From assembly GCF_004364575.1 (NCBI RefSeq), contig NZ_SOAG01000002.1, forward strand, positions 89,133 through 153,132: 64,000 bases of DNA, read 5' to 3'. This document shows, in pieces, positions 52,111-62,028 of this stretch. Position 1 is the first letter of the stretch. Every line of letters begins with the position of its first letter. The DNA is from Myroides indicus. Lineage in GTDB: Bacteria > Bacteroidota > Bacteroidia > Flavobacteriales > Flavobacteriaceae. The notes under the pieces were generated by a model. It was not told the DNA's origin. It ran no database searches and saw only the letters and a program-made list of their open reading frames with translations. The position numbers and the translations under genes were made by a program.

Positions 52111-53004
52111 ATGACAGAAGATTTACAAAAGTTTTTGGAGTATCTGGAAAAGGAAAAAAAATATTCTGCCCATACCCTGCGTGCTTATAAGGATGACATC
52201 TCCTCTTTTTATTTTTTTTTAAATCAATATCAGATTGAGCCATCTGAAGTGCAGTATGATGAGATAAGGGCGTGGATTGTCAGCCTGTCGGAAGAAGGAA
52301 TGATAAATCGTTCTATCAACAGAAAAATAAGCGCACTGAAAACCTATTATACCTTTCTTCAAAAGATAAAAAAAATAGAGGTGAGTCCACTTCAAATGCA
52401 TCGGTCATTAAAGACGGAGAAAAAAATACAGATTCCGTTTTCAGTTAAAGAGATAGATAAAGTTAGAGAGTTGCTGGAAAAGGAAGGGAGTTTTGAATCT
52501 TATCGGGATTTGCTTATTGTTGAAATGTTGTACGGGTTAGGGCTTCGGAGGTCAGAATTGTGTGGTATAAAAGAAAGCGATGTGGATTTTGGTTTGAAAG
52601 TAATTAAAATAAGAGGAAAAGGGGGTAAGGAAAGACTTATGCCTTTGATTCAGGAGCTTGAAGATAAGATTAAAAAATATCTTATCATCAAAAAAGAATA
52701 TTTTAATTCAACGTATAAAGCTACAAATCTTTTAGTAAATAATAAAGCGAATAAAGTTGATGAAAATTTTGTTTATCGAGTAATAAATAATTACTTTAGT
52801 GATGCAACAACAAAGGAAAAGAAAAGCCCGCATATGTTGCGTCATTCATTTGCTACCCATTTGTTGGAAAATGGAGCGGATATCAATTCTATCAAAGAGT
52901 TGATGGGGCACGCCAGCTTGGCTTCTACACAGGTTTATGCTCAAATTAATTTAAAAGAGCTTAAAAAAGTATACCAAAAAGCGCATCCTCGAATGAAGAA
53001 GTGA
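52111..53004 (+). CDS. xerC: Tyrosine recombinase XerC/XerD-type
   Basis: 297 aa from ATG 52111 (a TTG four codons upstream is rejected). N-terminal SAM-like core-binding domain (1-95), C-terminal catalytic domain with the full set: Arg146 (GLGLRRSEL), Lys170 (RGKGGKER), His241 and Arg244 (HMLRHSFATHLL), His267 (LMGHASLASTQVYAQ) and nucleophile Tyr276. Length matches Xer recombinases, which resolve chromosome dimers at dif. Whether it is the XerC or XerD paralogue is not decidable here; it is not next to integrative-element genes, which favours a housekeeping role. Confidence 0.9.
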   Translation: MTEDLQKFLEYLEKEKKYSAHTLRAYKDDISSFYFFLNQYQIEPSEVQYDEIRAWIVSLSEEGMINRSINRKISALKTYYTFLQKIKKIEVSPLQMHRSLKTEKKIQIPFSVKEIDKVRELLEKEGSFESYRDLLIVEMLYGLGLRRSELCGIKESDVDFGLKVIKIRGKGGKERLMPLIQELEDKIKKYLIIKKEYFNSTYKATNLLVNNKANKVDENFVYRVINNYFSDATTKEKKSPHMLRHSFATHLLENGADINSIKELMGHASLASTQVYAQINLKELKKVYQKAHPRMKK

Positions 53005-53029
53005 AGTTAACCCTTTAAAATCGTTAGTT

Positions 53030-53329
53030 ATGAAAGTAAACATTCAAGCCGTAAATTTTAATGTAGATCGAAAATTGGTGGATTTTATAAACGATCGTTT
53101 GGCTAAAGTAGGAAAGTATTATGATAAAGTAATTTCTGTAGATGTGTTTTTAAAACTTGAAAATACAAATGAAAAAGAAAATAAGAGTACAGAAATGAAA
53201 CTATTGGTGCCGGGAGATGAATTGATTGTTAAAAAAACTTGTAAAACATTTGAAGAAGGTGTGGACGTGGGTGGCGATGCGCTAGAGCGTTTAGTTGTGA
53301 AACACAAAGAGAAAGTGAAAGCGCATTAA
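53030..53329 (+). CDS. hpf: Ribosome hibernation promoting factor, short form
   Basis: 99 aa, S30EA/HPF family: VNFNVDRKLVDFINDRLAKV, then KYYDKVISVDVFLKLE, and C-terminal DVGGDALERLVVKHKEKVK. These proteins occupy the mRNA/tRNA channel of idle ribosomes and promote inactive dimers in stationary phase. The long-form dimerisation domain is missing. It starts 25 bp after the recombinase gene and may be read from the same mRNA, leading up to the tRNA-tuf cluster. Confidence 0.92.
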   Translation: MKVNIQAVNFNVDRKLVDFINDRLAKVGKYYDKVISVDVFLKLENTNEKENKSTEMKLLVPGDELIVKKTCKTFEEGVDVGGDALERLVVKHKEKVKAH

Positions 53330-53372
53330 TGAAAAAAAAGAATAAAATATTTTTTTTAATCAATAAAATATA

Positions 53373-53380
53373 TACATTTG
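53373..53380 (+). promoter_or_regulatory. -7 element for the tRNA-tuf cluster
   Basis: TACATTTG (TAnnTTTG), 41 bp before the first tRNA, in a very AT-rich stretch. Confidence 0.5.
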
Positions 53381-53421
53381 CAGTCCGTTAGAAATAGCGG
53401 ACTTTTTCTATTGAGTAAATT

Positions 53422-53495
53422 GCCGATGTAGCTCAGCTGGCTAGAGCAGCTGATTTGTAATCAGCAGGTCGTGGGTTCGAGTCCCTCTATCGGCT
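53422..53495 (+). tRNA. tRNA-Thr (anticodon UGU)
   Basis: Cloverleaf from GCCGATG to TATCGGC plus discriminator T. Anticodon stem GCTGA/TCAGC with loop TTTGTAA gives UGU. The T arm GTGGGTTCGAGTCCCTC is canonical. CA follows but no encoded CCA. Confidence 0.95.
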
Positions 53496-53524
53496 CAAAG
53501 AAAAGTTAATCAAACGTAGTTTGA

Positions 53525-53605
53525 GGGGAGATACTCAAGCGGCCAACGAGGACGGACTGTAAATCCGTTGGGAAACCTTCGCAGGTTCGAATCCTGCTCT
53601 CCCCA
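53525..53605 (+). tRNA. tRNA-Tyr (anticodon GUA)
   Basis: Acceptor GGGGAGA/TCTCCCC with discriminator A. Anticodon stem ACGGA/TCCGT and loop CTGTAAA give GUA. It has the long variable arm (TTGGGAAACCTTC) of bacterial tRNA-Tyr. Confidence 0.95.
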
Positions 53606-53620
53606 CAATAAATTACATAA

Positions 53621-53692
53621 GCCGGCGTAGCTCAGGGGTAGAGTGCTTCCTTGGTAAGGAAGAGGTCACGGGTTCAAATCCCGTCGCTGGCT
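53621..53692 (+). tRNA. tRNA-Thr (anticodon GGU)
   Basis: Acceptor GCCGGCG/CGCTGGC (one G-U pair), discriminator T. Anticodon stem CTTCC/GGAAG, loop TTGGTAA, so anticodon GGU reading ACC/ACU. T arm CGGGTTCAAATCCCG. Confidence 0.93.
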
Positions 53693-53705
53693 CAGGTTTT
53701 TTTAT

Positions 53706-53713
53706 TATATTTG
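53706..53713 (+). promoter_or_regulatory. Possible extra promoter (-7) for tuf
   Basis: TATATTTG (TAnnTTTG) 37 bp before the tuf ATG, downstream of the tRNAs. Confidence 0.45.
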
Positions 53714-53750
53714 AACACTAATTATATAACTAAGATTAAATTATTAAATC

Positions 53751-54938
53751 ATGGCAAAGGAAACTTTTGATCGTTCGAAACCGCACTTAAACATCGGTAC
53801 TATCGGACACGTTGACCACGGTAAAACTACTACTACTGCTGCTATTACTAAAGTTTTAGCTGATGCAGGATTCTCACAAGCTCGTTCATTTGATTCAATT
53901 GATAATGCTCCGGAAGAGAAAGAGCGTGGTATTACAATTAATACTTCTCACGTAGAGTATCAAACTGCTAACCGTCACTATGCGCACGTTGACTGTCCAG
54001 GTCACGCGGATTACGTGAAAAACATGGTTACTGGTGCTGCTCAGATGGATGGTGCTATCTTGGTAGTTGCTGCTACTGATGGACCAATGCCGCAAACTCG
54101 TGAGCACATCTTGTTAGGACGTCAGGTTGGTATTCCAAGAATTGTTGTTTTCTTGAATAAAGTTGACTTGGTTGATGATGAGGAGTTGTTAGAGTTAGTA
54201 GAAATGGAAGTAAGAGACTTGTTGTCTTTCTATGACTATGACGGAGATAACGGACCAGTTGTTAAAGGTTCTGCTTTAGGAGCTTTGAACGGAGAGCAAA
54301 AATGGGTTGATGCATTGTTGCAATTGATGGAAGAAGTTGATAACTGGATTGAAGAGCCGGTACGTGATAACGAAAAACCATTCTTGATGCCGGTAGAAGA
54401 TGTATTTACAATTACAGGACGTGGAACTGTTGCTACAGGACGTATCGAAACTGGAGTTGCTAATACGGGAGATGCTGTTGAAATCATTGGTATGGGAGCT
54501 GATAAATTGACTTCTACAATTACAGGGGTTGAGATGTTCCGTAAAATCCTTGACCGTGGAGAAGCTGGAGATAACGTAGGTTTATTGTTGAGAGGTATTG
54601 ATAAAACTGATATCCGTCGTGGTATGGTTATCTGTAAGCCAGGATCTGTTAAACCACACGCTAAATTCAAAGCTGAAGTTTATATCTTGAAAAAAGAAGA
54701 AGGTGGACGTCACACTCCATTCCACAATAACTATCGTCCGCAGTTTTACGTGCGTACAACTGACGTAACAGGAACAATTTCTTTACCAGAAGGAGTAGAG
54801 ATGGTAATGCCTGGGGATAACTTAACAATTACTGTTGAGTTGTTGAGCCCAATCGCATTGTCTGTAGGACTTCGTTTTGCTATCCGTGAAGGAGGTAGAA
54901 CTGTAGGTGCAGGACAAGTTACTGAAATCTTAGATTAA
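53751..54938 (+). CDS. tuf: Translation elongation factor Tu
   Basis: 395 aa. GTPase delivering aminoacyl-tRNA to the ribosome. G motifs [31 protein letters not shown] and NKVD are intact, and domains 2 and 3 end in [11 protein letters not shown]. It sits between tRNA-Thr and tRNA-Trp, the arrangement common to bacterial tufB loci. Confidence 0.99.
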   Translation: MAKETFDRSKPHLNIGTIGHVDHGKTTTTAAITKVLADAGFSQARSFDSIDNAPEEKERGITINTSHVEYQTANRHYAHVDCPGHADYVKNMVTGAAQMDGAILVVAATDGPMPQTREHILLGRQVGIPRIVVFLNKVDLVDDEELLELVEMEVRDLLSFYDYDGDNGPVVKGSALGALNGEQKWVDALLQLMEEVDNWIEEPVRDNEKPFLMPVEDVFTITGRGTVATGRIETGVANTGDAVEIIGMGADKLTSTITGVEMFRKILDRGEAGDNVGLLLRGIDKTDIRRGMVICKPGSVKPHAKFKAEVYILKKEEGGRHTPFHNNYRPQFYVRTTDVTGTISLPEGVEMVMPGDNLTITVELLSPIALSVGLRFAIREGGRTVGAGQVTEILD

Positions 54939-54962
54939 TTTTAAGATTTATAAATAAATTAG

Positions 54963-54992
54963 AAGGTCAGCGGTTTTGCTGCTGACTTTTTT
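54963..54992 (+). terminator. Terminator of tuf
   Basis: GTCAGC / GCTGAC stem with a 9-nt loop and a T6 tail, directly before tRNA-Trp. Partial readthrough into tRNA-Trp-secE is possible. Confidence 0.75.
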
Positions 54993-54997
54993 AACAA

Positions 54998-55068
54998 ACG
55001 GGTGTAGTTCAAGGGTAGAATAGCGGTCTCCAAAACCGTTGATGGGGGTTCGAATCCCTCCACCCGTG
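54998..55068 (+). tRNA. tRNA-Trp (anticodon CCA)
   Basis: Acceptor ACGGGTG/CACCCGT, discriminator G; anticodon stem GCGGT/ACCGT, loop CTCCAAA gives CCA. It precedes secE by 18 bp, a conserved order. Confidence 0.95.
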
Positions 55069-55086
55069 CAAAATAAATAAACAATC

Positions 55087-55284
55087 ATGGCAAAAGTTTT
55101 TAATTACATATCAGAGGCTTTTACAGAACTTAAATCAAATGTTTCCTGGTCTCCTTGGTCAGAGGTGCAGAGATATACTATTGTCGTATCTATATTTTCA
55201 ATAGTGTTGGCTTTGGCTACTTGGGGAGTAGATTCATTATTTGGTGAAGTTTTAGGTAAAGTGTATAGTTGGATAAGATCATAA
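55087..55284 (+). CDS. secE: Preprotein translocase subunit SecE
   Basis: 65 aa, the short one-helix SecE of most non-proteobacteria. It carries the amphipathic segment (FNYISEAFTELKSNVSWSPW) and one transmembrane helix (about 27-50, TIVVSIFSIVLALATWGV). It stabilises SecY in the translocon. It lies just before nusG as usual. Confidence 0.95.
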   Translation: MAKVFNYISEAFTELKSNVSWSPWSEVQRYTIVVSIFSIVLALATWGVDSLFGEVLGKVYSWIRS

Positions 55285-55299
55285 GAAAGTAAAAAAGTT

Positions 55300-55854
55300 A
55301 TGGCTGATACAAATGTCAAAAAATGGTATGTGGTTCGTGCGGTAAGTGGACAGGAAAATAAAGTTAAGAGCTATATCGAAACGGAAATTTCTCGTTTAGG
55401 TTTATCGGACTATTTGTCGCAAGTGTTAGTTCCTACTGAAAAAGTAGTAACTATTACAAAGGACGGAAAAAAGAAAACTACAGAACGGGTTTATTTTCCG
55501 GGCTATGTGATGATTGAGGCTAATTTGACAGGAGAAGTGCCTCACGCAATAAAGTCAATAACAGGAGTGATTGGTTTTTTGGGAGAAACAAGAGGTGGCG
55601 ATCCAGTTCCGTTAAGAGAATCTGAAGTGAACAGAATGCTTGGTAAAGTAGATGAGTTGGCAGTGAAAGCAGATTCAGGAATGATTCCTTTTGAAATAGG
55701 AGAAGCGGTTAAGGTTGTTGACGGACCTTTTAACGGTTTTGATGCAACTATTGAGAATATCAATGAAGAAAAGAGAAAACTTGAGGTAATGGTTAAGATT
55801 TTTGGAAGAAAAACGCCGTTAGAACTCAGTTTTACACAAGTTGAAAAATTATAA
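55300..55854 (+). CDS. nusG: Transcription termination/antitermination factor NusG
   Basis: 184 aa. NGN domain (KKWYVVRAVSGQENKVKSYI, VYFPGYVMIEANL) followed by the KOW domain (EIGEAVKVVDGPFNGFDATI, RKLEVMVKIFGRKTPLELSF). It binds RNA polymerase near the exit channel and links it with Rho or the ribosome. It starts 15 bp after secE. Confidence 0.98.
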   Translation: MADTNVKKWYVVRAVSGQENKVKSYIETEISRLGLSDYLSQVLVPTEKVVTITKDGKKKTTERVYFPGYVMIEANLTGEVPHAIKSITGVIGFLGETRGGDPVPLRESEVNRMLGKVDELAVKADSGMIPFEIGEAVKVVDGPFNGFDATIENINEEKRKLEVMVKIFGRKTPLELSFTQVEKL

Positions 55855-55868
55855 TGTTACATACATAT

Positions 55869-55894
55869 CACATCTTCGCTTCCATTGAGATGTG
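55869..55894 (+). other. Hairpin between nusG and rplK
   Basis: CACATCT / AGATGTG arms with a 12-nt loop and an AAATTTTTTT tail some bases later, just before rplK. It could be a weak terminator or processing site separating secE-nusG from the ribosomal-protein operon. Confidence 0.5.
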
Positions 55895-55910
55895 CTAAAT
55901 TTTTTTAAAA

Positions 55911-56348
55911 ATGGCAAAAGAAATTAGTAAAGTAGTTAAACTACAAGTTAAGGGAGGTGCTGCGAATCCTTCGCCACCGGTTGGACCTGCTTTGGGGGCT
56001 GCTGGAGTTAATATCATGGAGTTCTGTAAGCAGTTTAATGCCAGAACACAAGATAAACCAGGCAAAATTCTACCAGTACAAATTACTGTGTACAAAGACA
56101 AATCGTTTGATTTTGTTGTTAAAACGCCACCTGCTGCTGTTCAATTATTAGAGGCCGCGAAAGTGAAATCTGGATCTGGTGAGCCTAATAGAAAAAAAGT
56201 AGCAAGCGTAACTTGGGAACAAGTGCGTGCTATTGCAGAAGACAAAATGCCTGATTTGAATGCATTTACTGTTGAGTCAGCCATGACAATGGTTGCTGGA
56301 ACTGCAAGATCTATGGGAATTTCAGTAACGGGGACAGCTCCTTTTTAA
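55911..56348 (+). CDS. rplK: Ribosomal protein uL11
   Basis: 145 aa. [20 protein letters not shown] and the C-terminal rRNA-binding domain with [20 protein letters not shown] are standard L11 motifs. L11 binds the 23S GTPase-associated centre with L10/L12. It begins a conserved rplKAJL-rpoBC string. Confidence 0.99.
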   Translation: MAKEISKVVKLQVKGGAANPSPPVGPALGAAGVNIMEFCKQFNARTQDKPGKILPVQITVYKDKSFDFVVKTPPAAVQLLEAAKVKSGSGEPNRKKVASVTWEQVRAIAEDKMPDLNAFTVESAMTMVAGTARSMGISVTGTAPF

Positions 56349-56366
56349 TTGTAAAAGAAAGAAGAA

Positions 56367-57056
56367 ATGGCGAAATTAACAAAAAAGCAAAAAGAAGCTG
56401 CTGCTAAAATTGAAAAAAACAGATTGTATTCTTTAAAAGATGCATCTGGATTAGTAAAAGAAGTTGCTTCTGCAAAATTTGACGAATCTGTAGATATTGC
56501 TGTACGTTTGGGTGTTGATCCTCGTAAAGCAAATCAAATGGTGCGTGGAGTAGTTACTTTACCGCACGGAACAGGAAAAGACGTAAGAGTATTGGCATTG
56601 GTTACTCCGGATAAAGAAGCGGAAGCTAAAGCAGCCGGAGCGGATCATGTTGGATTGGATGATTACCTGCAAAAAATTAAAGATGGCTGGACAGATGTTG
56701 ATGTAATCATCACTATGCCGGCTGTTATGGGTAAATTAGGACCATTGGGACGTATATTAGGACCAAGAGGTTTGATGCCGAATCCTAAAACAGGTACAGT
56801 TACTATGGATGTAGCGAAAGCAGTTCAAGAAGTGAAAGCTGGTAAAATCGATTTTAAAGTTGATAAAACAGGTATTGTTCATGCAGCTATTGGCAAAGCG
56901 TCTTTTGATGCCGATAAAATTGCTGAGAACGCATCTGAATTAATCCAAACCTTAATCAAATTAAAACCAACTGCAGCTAAAGGTACTTATATCAAATCTA
57001 TTCATATATCTAGTACTATGAGCCCTGCTATTGCTTTAGACCCTAAAGCAGTATAA
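56367..57056 (+). CDS. rplA: Ribosomal protein uL1
   Basis: 229 aa. [35 protein letters not shown] and [20 protein letters not shown] are L1 motifs. It builds the L1 stalk at the E site and in other bacteria represses its own operon. 18 bp after rplK. Confidence 0.99.
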   Translation: MAKLTKKQKEAAAKIEKNRLYSLKDASGLVKEVASAKFDESVDIAVRLGVDPRKANQMVRGVVTLPHGTGKDVRVLALVTPDKEAEAKAAGADHVGLDDYLQKIKDGWTDVDVIITMPAVMGKLGPLGRILGPRGLMPNPKTGTVTMDVAKAVQEVKAGKIDFKVDKTGIVHAAIGKASFDADKIAENASELIQTLIKLKPTAAKGTYIKSIHISSTMSPAIALDPKAV

Positions 57057-57079
57057 TTGGTAAATAAAAAATTTTAAGT

Positions 57080-57568
57080 ATGACTAGAGAACAAAAAGCG
57101 GTAGCGATTGAAGACTTAAAGGCTAAATTAGCTGATTCAAATATCTTCTATATCGCTGATATTTCAGGACTGAATGCAGAGGTTACATCAAACTTGAGAA
57201 AGGCTTGCAATAAAGCAGGAATCAAGTTAGAAGTGGTAAAAAATACATTGCTTGCTAAAGCAATGGAAGCTTCTGATAAAAATTACGAAGAGCTACCTTC
57301 TGTTTTAAAAGGAAATAGCGCAATATTTATTGCTGAAGTAGCTAACGGACCAGCAAAAGTTATCAAAGAATTTAGAAAGAAATCAGATAAACCTCTATTT
57401 AAAGGAGCTTATATCAACGAAGAAATCTATATCGGAGATAATCTGTTAGATTCATTAGTAGCTATTAAATCTAAAGAAGAGGTTATTGGAGAAATCATCG
57501 GATTGCTTCAATCACCAGCTCAAAGAGTTATTTCGGCTCTTAAAAACCAATTTAAAGACGAAGAATAG
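57080..57568 (+). CDS. rplJ: Ribosomal protein uL10
   Basis: 162 aa. NIFYIADISGLNAEVTSNLR, then EVVKNTLLAKAMEASD, and the C-terminal helix that docks L12 dimers (LQSPAQRVISALKNQ). It is the base of the L12 stalk. It starts 23 bp after rplA; no classical L10 leader structure could be recognised in that short gap. Confidence 0.98.
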   Translation: MTREQKAVAIEDLKAKLADSNIFYIADISGLNAEVTSNLRKACNKAGIKLEVVKNTLLAKAMEASDKNYEELPSVLKGNSAIFIAEVANGPAKVIKEFRKKSDKPLFKGAYINEEIYIGDNLLDSLVAIKSKEEVIGEIIGLLQSPAQRVISALKNQFKDEE

Positions 57569-57640
57569 TCTTTTTGGTTTGTTCCATAAAGAACGCACAT
57601 TAATAAATTATATTTTTACAAATCATTAAAAGATAGAAAA

Positions 57641-58012
57641 ATGGCAGATTTGAAACAATTCGCAGAACAATTGGTTGGCTTAACAGTAAAAGAAGTTAAC
57701 GAATTAGCAACTATATTAAAAGAAGAATACGGAATTGAACCAGCAGCAGCAGCAGTTGTAGTTGCAGGCGGTGGAGATGCTGGAGCAGCAGCTGAAGAGC
57801 AAACTGAGTTCACTGTAGTATTGAAAGAAGCAGGAGCTTCTAAATTAGCTGTAGTTAAAGCTGTTAAAGAATTGACAGGACTTGGACTTAAAGAATCTAA
57901 AGATATCGTTGACGGAGCTCCATCTAACATTAAAGAAGGTGTTTCTAAAGATGAGGCTGAAGGTCTTAAAAAAGCATTGGAAGAAGCAGGAGCTGTTGTT
58001 GAGCTTAAATAA
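57641..58012 (+). CDS. rplL: Ribosomal protein bL12
   Basis: 123 aa. N-terminal dimerisation domain ([20 protein letters not shown]), an Ala/Gly-rich hinge ([18 protein letters not shown]) and the C-terminal factor-binding domain ([20 protein letters not shown]). It recruits translation GTPases. 72 bp after rplJ and followed by a large hairpin before rpoB. Confidence 0.99.
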   Translation: MADLKQFAEQLVGLTVKEVNELATILKEEYGIEPAAAAVVVAGGGDAGAAAEEQTEFTVVLKEAGASKLAVVKAVKELTGLGLKESKDIVDGAPSNIKEGVSKDEAEGLKKALEEAGAVVELK

Positions 58013-58034
58013 GCTTTTTTTCAATAATATTCTA

Positions 58035-58072
58035 GGTTTAGGTCTTGGGAGAAGCTCCCAAAGACCTAAACC
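58035..58072 (+). terminator. Attenuator-like hairpin between rplL and rpoB
   Basis: A 17-bp stem (GGTTTAGGTCTT+GGGAG against CTCCC+AAGACCTAAACC, one bulged A, 3-nt loop), followed by a weak T-stretch (CATTTTGCG). It sits where many bacteria partially terminate between ribosomal-protein and rpoBC genes. Confidence 0.7.
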
Positions 58073-58137
58073 ATTTTGCGTATAAATAGTTTTTGTATGC
58101 AAATATTTAAAAATTCATAATCAAAATTTTTTGTCCA

Positions 58138-61100
58138 TTGATGATCGCAAATCAGACTGAAAGACTAAATTTTGCCTCAACCAAAAACATACCTGCTTAT
58201 CCGGACTTTTTGGATATACAGGTTAAGTCGTTTAAAGACTTTTTTCAACTAGAAACAAAGTCAGATGAAAGAGGTAAAGAAGGGTTGTATAACACCTTCA
58301 TGGAAAACTTCCCAATAACAGATACGAGAAATCAATTTGTATTGGAATTCCTTGATTACTTTGTTGACCCTCCTCGTTACTCTATAGAAGAGTGTATTGA
58401 CAGAGGATTAACGTATAGCGTTCCGTTAAAAGCACGCTTGAAACTGTACTGTACAGACCCTGAACACGAAGATTTTGAAACTATCGTTCAAGATGTCTAT
58501 TTAGGAACTATACCGTATATGACCCCTAGCGGTACCTTTGTAATCAACGGAGCAGAGCGGGTTGTCGTGTCACAGTTACATCGTTCACCTGGTGTATTCT
58601 TTGGACAGTCTTTCCATGCTAATGGAACTAAGTTATATTCGGCAAGGGTAATTCCTTTTAAAGGATCATGGATTGAGTTTGCTACCGATATCAACAGCGT
58701 GATGTACGCCTATATCGATAGAAAGAAAAAGTTACCTGTTACAACCTTATTCCGCGCCATAGGATTCGAAAGAGACAAGGATATCCTAGAGATTTTCGAC
58801 CTGGCAGAAGAGGTAAAAGTATCAAAGACAGGATTAAAAAAATATATAGGGCGAAGATTGGCCGCTCGTGTGCTTAACACGTGGCACGAAGACTTCGTAG
58901 ATGAAGATACGGGAGAAGTTGTGTCGATTGAGAGAAATGAAATTATCTTAGACCGTGATACAGTCCTAGATAAAGATAATATCGAAGAAATCATCGATGC
59001 CAACGTCAAAACGATTCTTCTACATAAAGAGGACAATAATCAGGCAGACTATGCCATCATACATAATACATTACAGAAAGATCCTACAAACTCTGAAAAA
59101 GAGGCTGTAGAACACATCTATCGTCAGTTGCGTAATGCAGAACCGCCTGATGAGGAAACTGCACGTGGTATTATTGACAAATTGTTCTTCTCCGACCAAC
59201 GTTACAATCTAGGTGAAGTGGGTCGATACAGAATGAACAAAAAACTTAATCTTGATACCCCGATTGACAAACAGGTATTGACAAAAGAAGATATTATTAC
59301 TATTGTTAAATACTTGATTGAATTAATTAACTCAAAAGCAGAGATTGATGATATTGACCACTTGTCTAACCGTCGTGTAAAAACAGTAGGTGAGCAGTTA
59401 TCAGCTCAGTTTGGCGTTGGTTTGGCACGTATGGCAAGAACTATTCGGGAGCGTATGAATGTACGTGACAACGAAGTGTTTACGCCGATCGATTTGATTA
59501 ACGCTAAAACGTTATCGTCAGTAATTAATTCATTTTTTGGAACAAATCAGCTATCTCAGTTTATGGATCAAACCAATCCATTGGCAGAGATAACACACAA
59601 ACGCCGTTTATCAGCATTAGGACCAGGAGGGCTGTCCAGAGAAAGAGCAGGTTTTGAGGTACGTGACGTTCACTATACGCATTATGGACGTTTATGTCCT
59701 ATTGAAACACCGGAAGGACCAAACATCGGTTTGATTTCCTCTTTGGCTGTTTATGCTAAAGTGAATTCTATGGGATTCATTGAAACGCCTTATCGCCCGG
59801 TTGTGGATGGTAAAGTAGACATCGTAAATGCTCCGGTTTATTTAAGTGCCGAAGAAGAAGAAGGAATGTTGGTTGCACAAGCAAATATCCCGATTGATAA
59901 AGACGGCAATATTACAGAAGAGCGCGTTGTTGTAAAAGAAGATGGGGATTTCCCGGTAGTAGAACCAAAAGATGTTCACTATACGGACGTGGCTCCAAAT
60001 CAGATTGCATCTATTTCAGCTTCATTAATTCCTTTCTTGGAACACGATGATGCTAACCGTGCGTTGATGGGATCAAACATGATGCGTCAGGCCGTACCAC
60101 TATTGAGACCTGAATCTCCGATTGTAGGAACAGGACTTGAAAGACAGGTAGCTTCAGATTCTCGCGTATTAATTAATGCAGAAGGAGATGGAGTAGTAGA
60201 ATATGTTGATGCACAAAAGATCATCATTAAATATGATCGAACCGATGTTGAAAGATTGGTTAGTTTTGACACGGATGAGAAGACGTATAGCTTGATTAAA
60301 TTTAGAAAAACAAACCAAAGTACTTGTATCAACCTAAAGCCTATTGTTCGTAAAGGAGATAGAGTAATAAGAGGACAAGTATTGTGTGAAGGATATGCTA
60401 CGCAAAATGGAGAGTTGGCACTTGGACGTAACCTGAAAGTAGCTTTTATGCCGTGGAAAGGATACAATTTTGAGGATGCTATCGTAATTTCAGAAAAAGT
60501 AGTACGCGAAGATATCTTTACATCTATTCATATTGATGACTACACACTGGAAGTAAGAGATACGAAATTAGGAAACGAAGAGTTGACTAACGATATCCCG
60601 AATGTAAGTGAGGAAGCTACCAAAGATTTAGATGAAAACGGTATGATCCGAATCGGAGCAGACGTAAAACCAGGAGATATTCTGATTGGTAAAATTACTC
60701 CGAAAGGAGAGTCTGATCCTACTCCGGAAGAGAAACTTTTACGTGCTATTTTTGGAGATAAAGCAGGAGATGTTAAAGATGCTTCATTAAAAGCTTCACC
60801 GTCGTTAAGAGGCGTTGTGCTGGATAAAAAATTGTTCGCAAGAGCAGTAAAAGACAAGCGTAAGCGTTCTAAAGACAAAGAAGAATTAGCATTGTTAGAA
60901 ACTCAGTTTGAGGTGAAATTCAACGAGTTGAAAGAACGTCTGGTAGAGAAATTATTCTATATCGTTAATGGTAAAACTTCACAAGGTGTACTGAATGATT
61001 TAGGTGAAGAAATTTTGCCAAAAGGTAAAAAGTTCACTCAAAAAATGCTTTATGCAGTAGAAGACTTTGCTCATTTGACCAAAGGACAATGGACTACAGA

Positions 61101-61953
61101 CGAGGAAACAAACGGAATGATTACCGACTTAATCCACAATTATAAGATTAAGCTAAACGACTTGCAAGGAGTGTTGCGTCGTGAGAAATTTATGATTACA
61201 GTTGGAGACGAGCTTCCGTCAGGAATCTTAAAGCTTGCAAAAGTTTACATTGCTAAAAAACGTAAACTGCGTGTAGGAGATAAGATGGCAGGACGTCACG
61301 GAAACAAAGGTATTGTAGCTCGTATTGTAAGAGACGAAGACATGCCTTTCTTAGAAGACGGAACACCAGTTGATATTGTGTTGAATCCGTTAGGGGTACC
61401 TTCACGTATGAACATTGGTCAGATCTACGAAACAGTATTGGGATGGGCAGGACAAAAACTAGACAAAAAGTTTGCGACTCCTATTTTTGACGGTGCTGAT
61501 TTAGAGGAAATCAATCAATATACTGATGAAGCGGGTATTCCAAGATTCGGGCACACTTATTTGTACGATGGAGGAACAGGAGAAAGATTCCACCAAAGAG
61601 CTACTGTTGGAGTTATCTACATGTTGAAATTAGGACACATGGTAGATGATAAAATGCACGCGCGTTCAATCGGACCATATTCTTTAATCACGCAGCAACC
61701 ATTAGGAGGTAAAGCTCAGTTTGGAGGTCAGCGCTTTGGAGAAATGGAGGTTTGGGCATTGGAAGCATACGGTGCTTCAAGTACATTGCGTGAAATTTTA
61801 ACAGTGAAATCGGATGACGTTATTGGTAGAGCGAAAACTTACGAAGCTATCGTGAAAGGAGAAACTATGCCAGAACCGGGACTTCCAGAATCATTCAACG
61901 TATTGATGCATGAACTAAAAGGTCTTGGATTAGATATCAGATTAGAAGATTAA
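58138..61953 (+). CDS. rpoB: RNA polymerase beta subunit
   Basis: 1,271 aa, typical Bacteroidetes length. Recognisable regions: [20 protein letters not shown] and [13 protein letters not shown] (rifampicin-binding cluster, wild type in appearance), [29 protein letters not shown], the catalytic-region [17 protein letters not shown] and the C-terminal [20 protein letters not shown]. It starts at ATG 58138 (a second Met follows directly). 126 bp after rplL. Confidence 0.99.
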   Translation: MMIANQTERLNFASTKNIPAYPDFLDIQVKSFKDFFQLETKSDERGKEGLYNTFMENFPITDTRNQFVLEFLDYFVDPPRYSIEECIDRGLTYSVPLKARLKLYCTDPEHEDFETIVQDVYLGTIPYMTPSGTFVINGAERVVVSQLHRSPGVFFGQSFHANGTKLYSARVIPFKGSWIEFATDINSVMYAYIDRKKKLPVTTLFRAIGFERDKDILEIFDLAEEVKVSKTGLKKYIGRRLAARVLNTWHEDFVDEDTGEVVSIERNEIILDRDTVLDKDNIEEIIDANVKTILLHKEDNNQADYAIIHNTLQKDPTNSEKEAVEHIYRQLRNAEPPDEETARGIIDKLFFSDQRYNLGEVGRYRMNKKLNLDTPIDKQVLTKEDIITIVKYLIELINSKAEIDDIDHLSNRRVKTVGEQLSAQFGVGLARMARTIRERMNVRDNEVFTPIDLINAKTLSSVINSFFGTNQLSQFMDQTNPLAEITHKRRLSALGPGGLSRERAGFEVRDVHYTHYGRLCPIETPEGPNIGLISSLAVYAKVNSMGFIETPYRPVVDGKVDIVNAPVYLSAEEEEGMLVAQANIPIDKDGNITEERVVVKEDGDFPVVEPKDVHYTDVAPNQIASISASLIPFLEHDDANRALMGSNMMRQAVPLLRPESPIVGTGLERQVASDSRVLINAEGDGVVEYVDAQKIIIKYDRTDVERLVSFDTDEKTYSLIKFRKTNQSTCINLKPIVRKGDRVIRGQVLCEGYATQNGELALGRNLKVAFMPWKGYNFEDAIVISEKVVREDIFTSIHIDDYTLEVRDTKLGNEELTNDIPNVSEEATKDLDENGMIRIGADVKPGDILIGKITPKGESDPTPEEKLLRAIFGDKAGDVKDASLKASPSLRGVVLDKKLFARAVKDKRKRSKDKEELALLETQFEVKFNELKERLVEKLFYIVNGKTSQGVLNDLGEEILPKGKKFTQKMLYAVEDFAHLTKGQWTTDEETNGMITDLIHNYKIKLNDLQGVLRREKFMITVGDELPSGILKLAKVYIAKKRKLRVGDKMAGRHGNKGIVARIVRDEDMPFLEDGTPVDIVLNPLGVPSRMNIGQIYETVLGWAGQKLDKKFATPIFDGADLEEINQYTDEAGIPRFGHTYLYDGGTGERFHQRATVGVIYMLKLGHMVDDKMHARSIGPYSLITQQPLGGKAQFGGQRFGEMEVWALEAYGASSTLREILTVKSDDVIGRAKTYEAIVKGETMPEPGLPESFNVLMHELKGLGLDIRLED

Positions 61954-61964
61954 ACTAAGATTAT

Positions 61965-61997
61965 AGAGTAAACAGGAGAATATCTGCTGTTTACTCT
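61965..61997 (+). other. Hairpin between rpoB and rpoC
   Basis: AGAGTAAACAG / CTGTTTACTCT arms (11 bp) with an 11-nt loop, not followed by a T-run, so more likely an mRNA processing or stability element than a terminator. Confidence 0.55.
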
Positions 61998-62028
61998 TAT
62001 ATCATACACTTTAACAAGTAAGTTTACC

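Noticed and set aside
53382..53403. Hairpin AGTCCG/CGGACT with T5 just before tRNA-Thr, as a terminator or attenuator of the tRNA cluster
   Set aside because: The likely start site from the -7 element at 53373-53380 falls inside the stem, so the full hairpin would not be in that transcript. It may end the hpf mRNA but is too uncertain to annotate.
53621..53692. Reading this tRNA as tRNA-Gly
   Set aside because: The anticodon loop TTGGTAA gives GGU, i.e. threonine; the acceptor and T arm fit that reading.
53895..61000. Minus-strand frames inside tuf, rplL and rpoB
   Set aside because: Antisense shadows of highly conserved genes, without homologous features.
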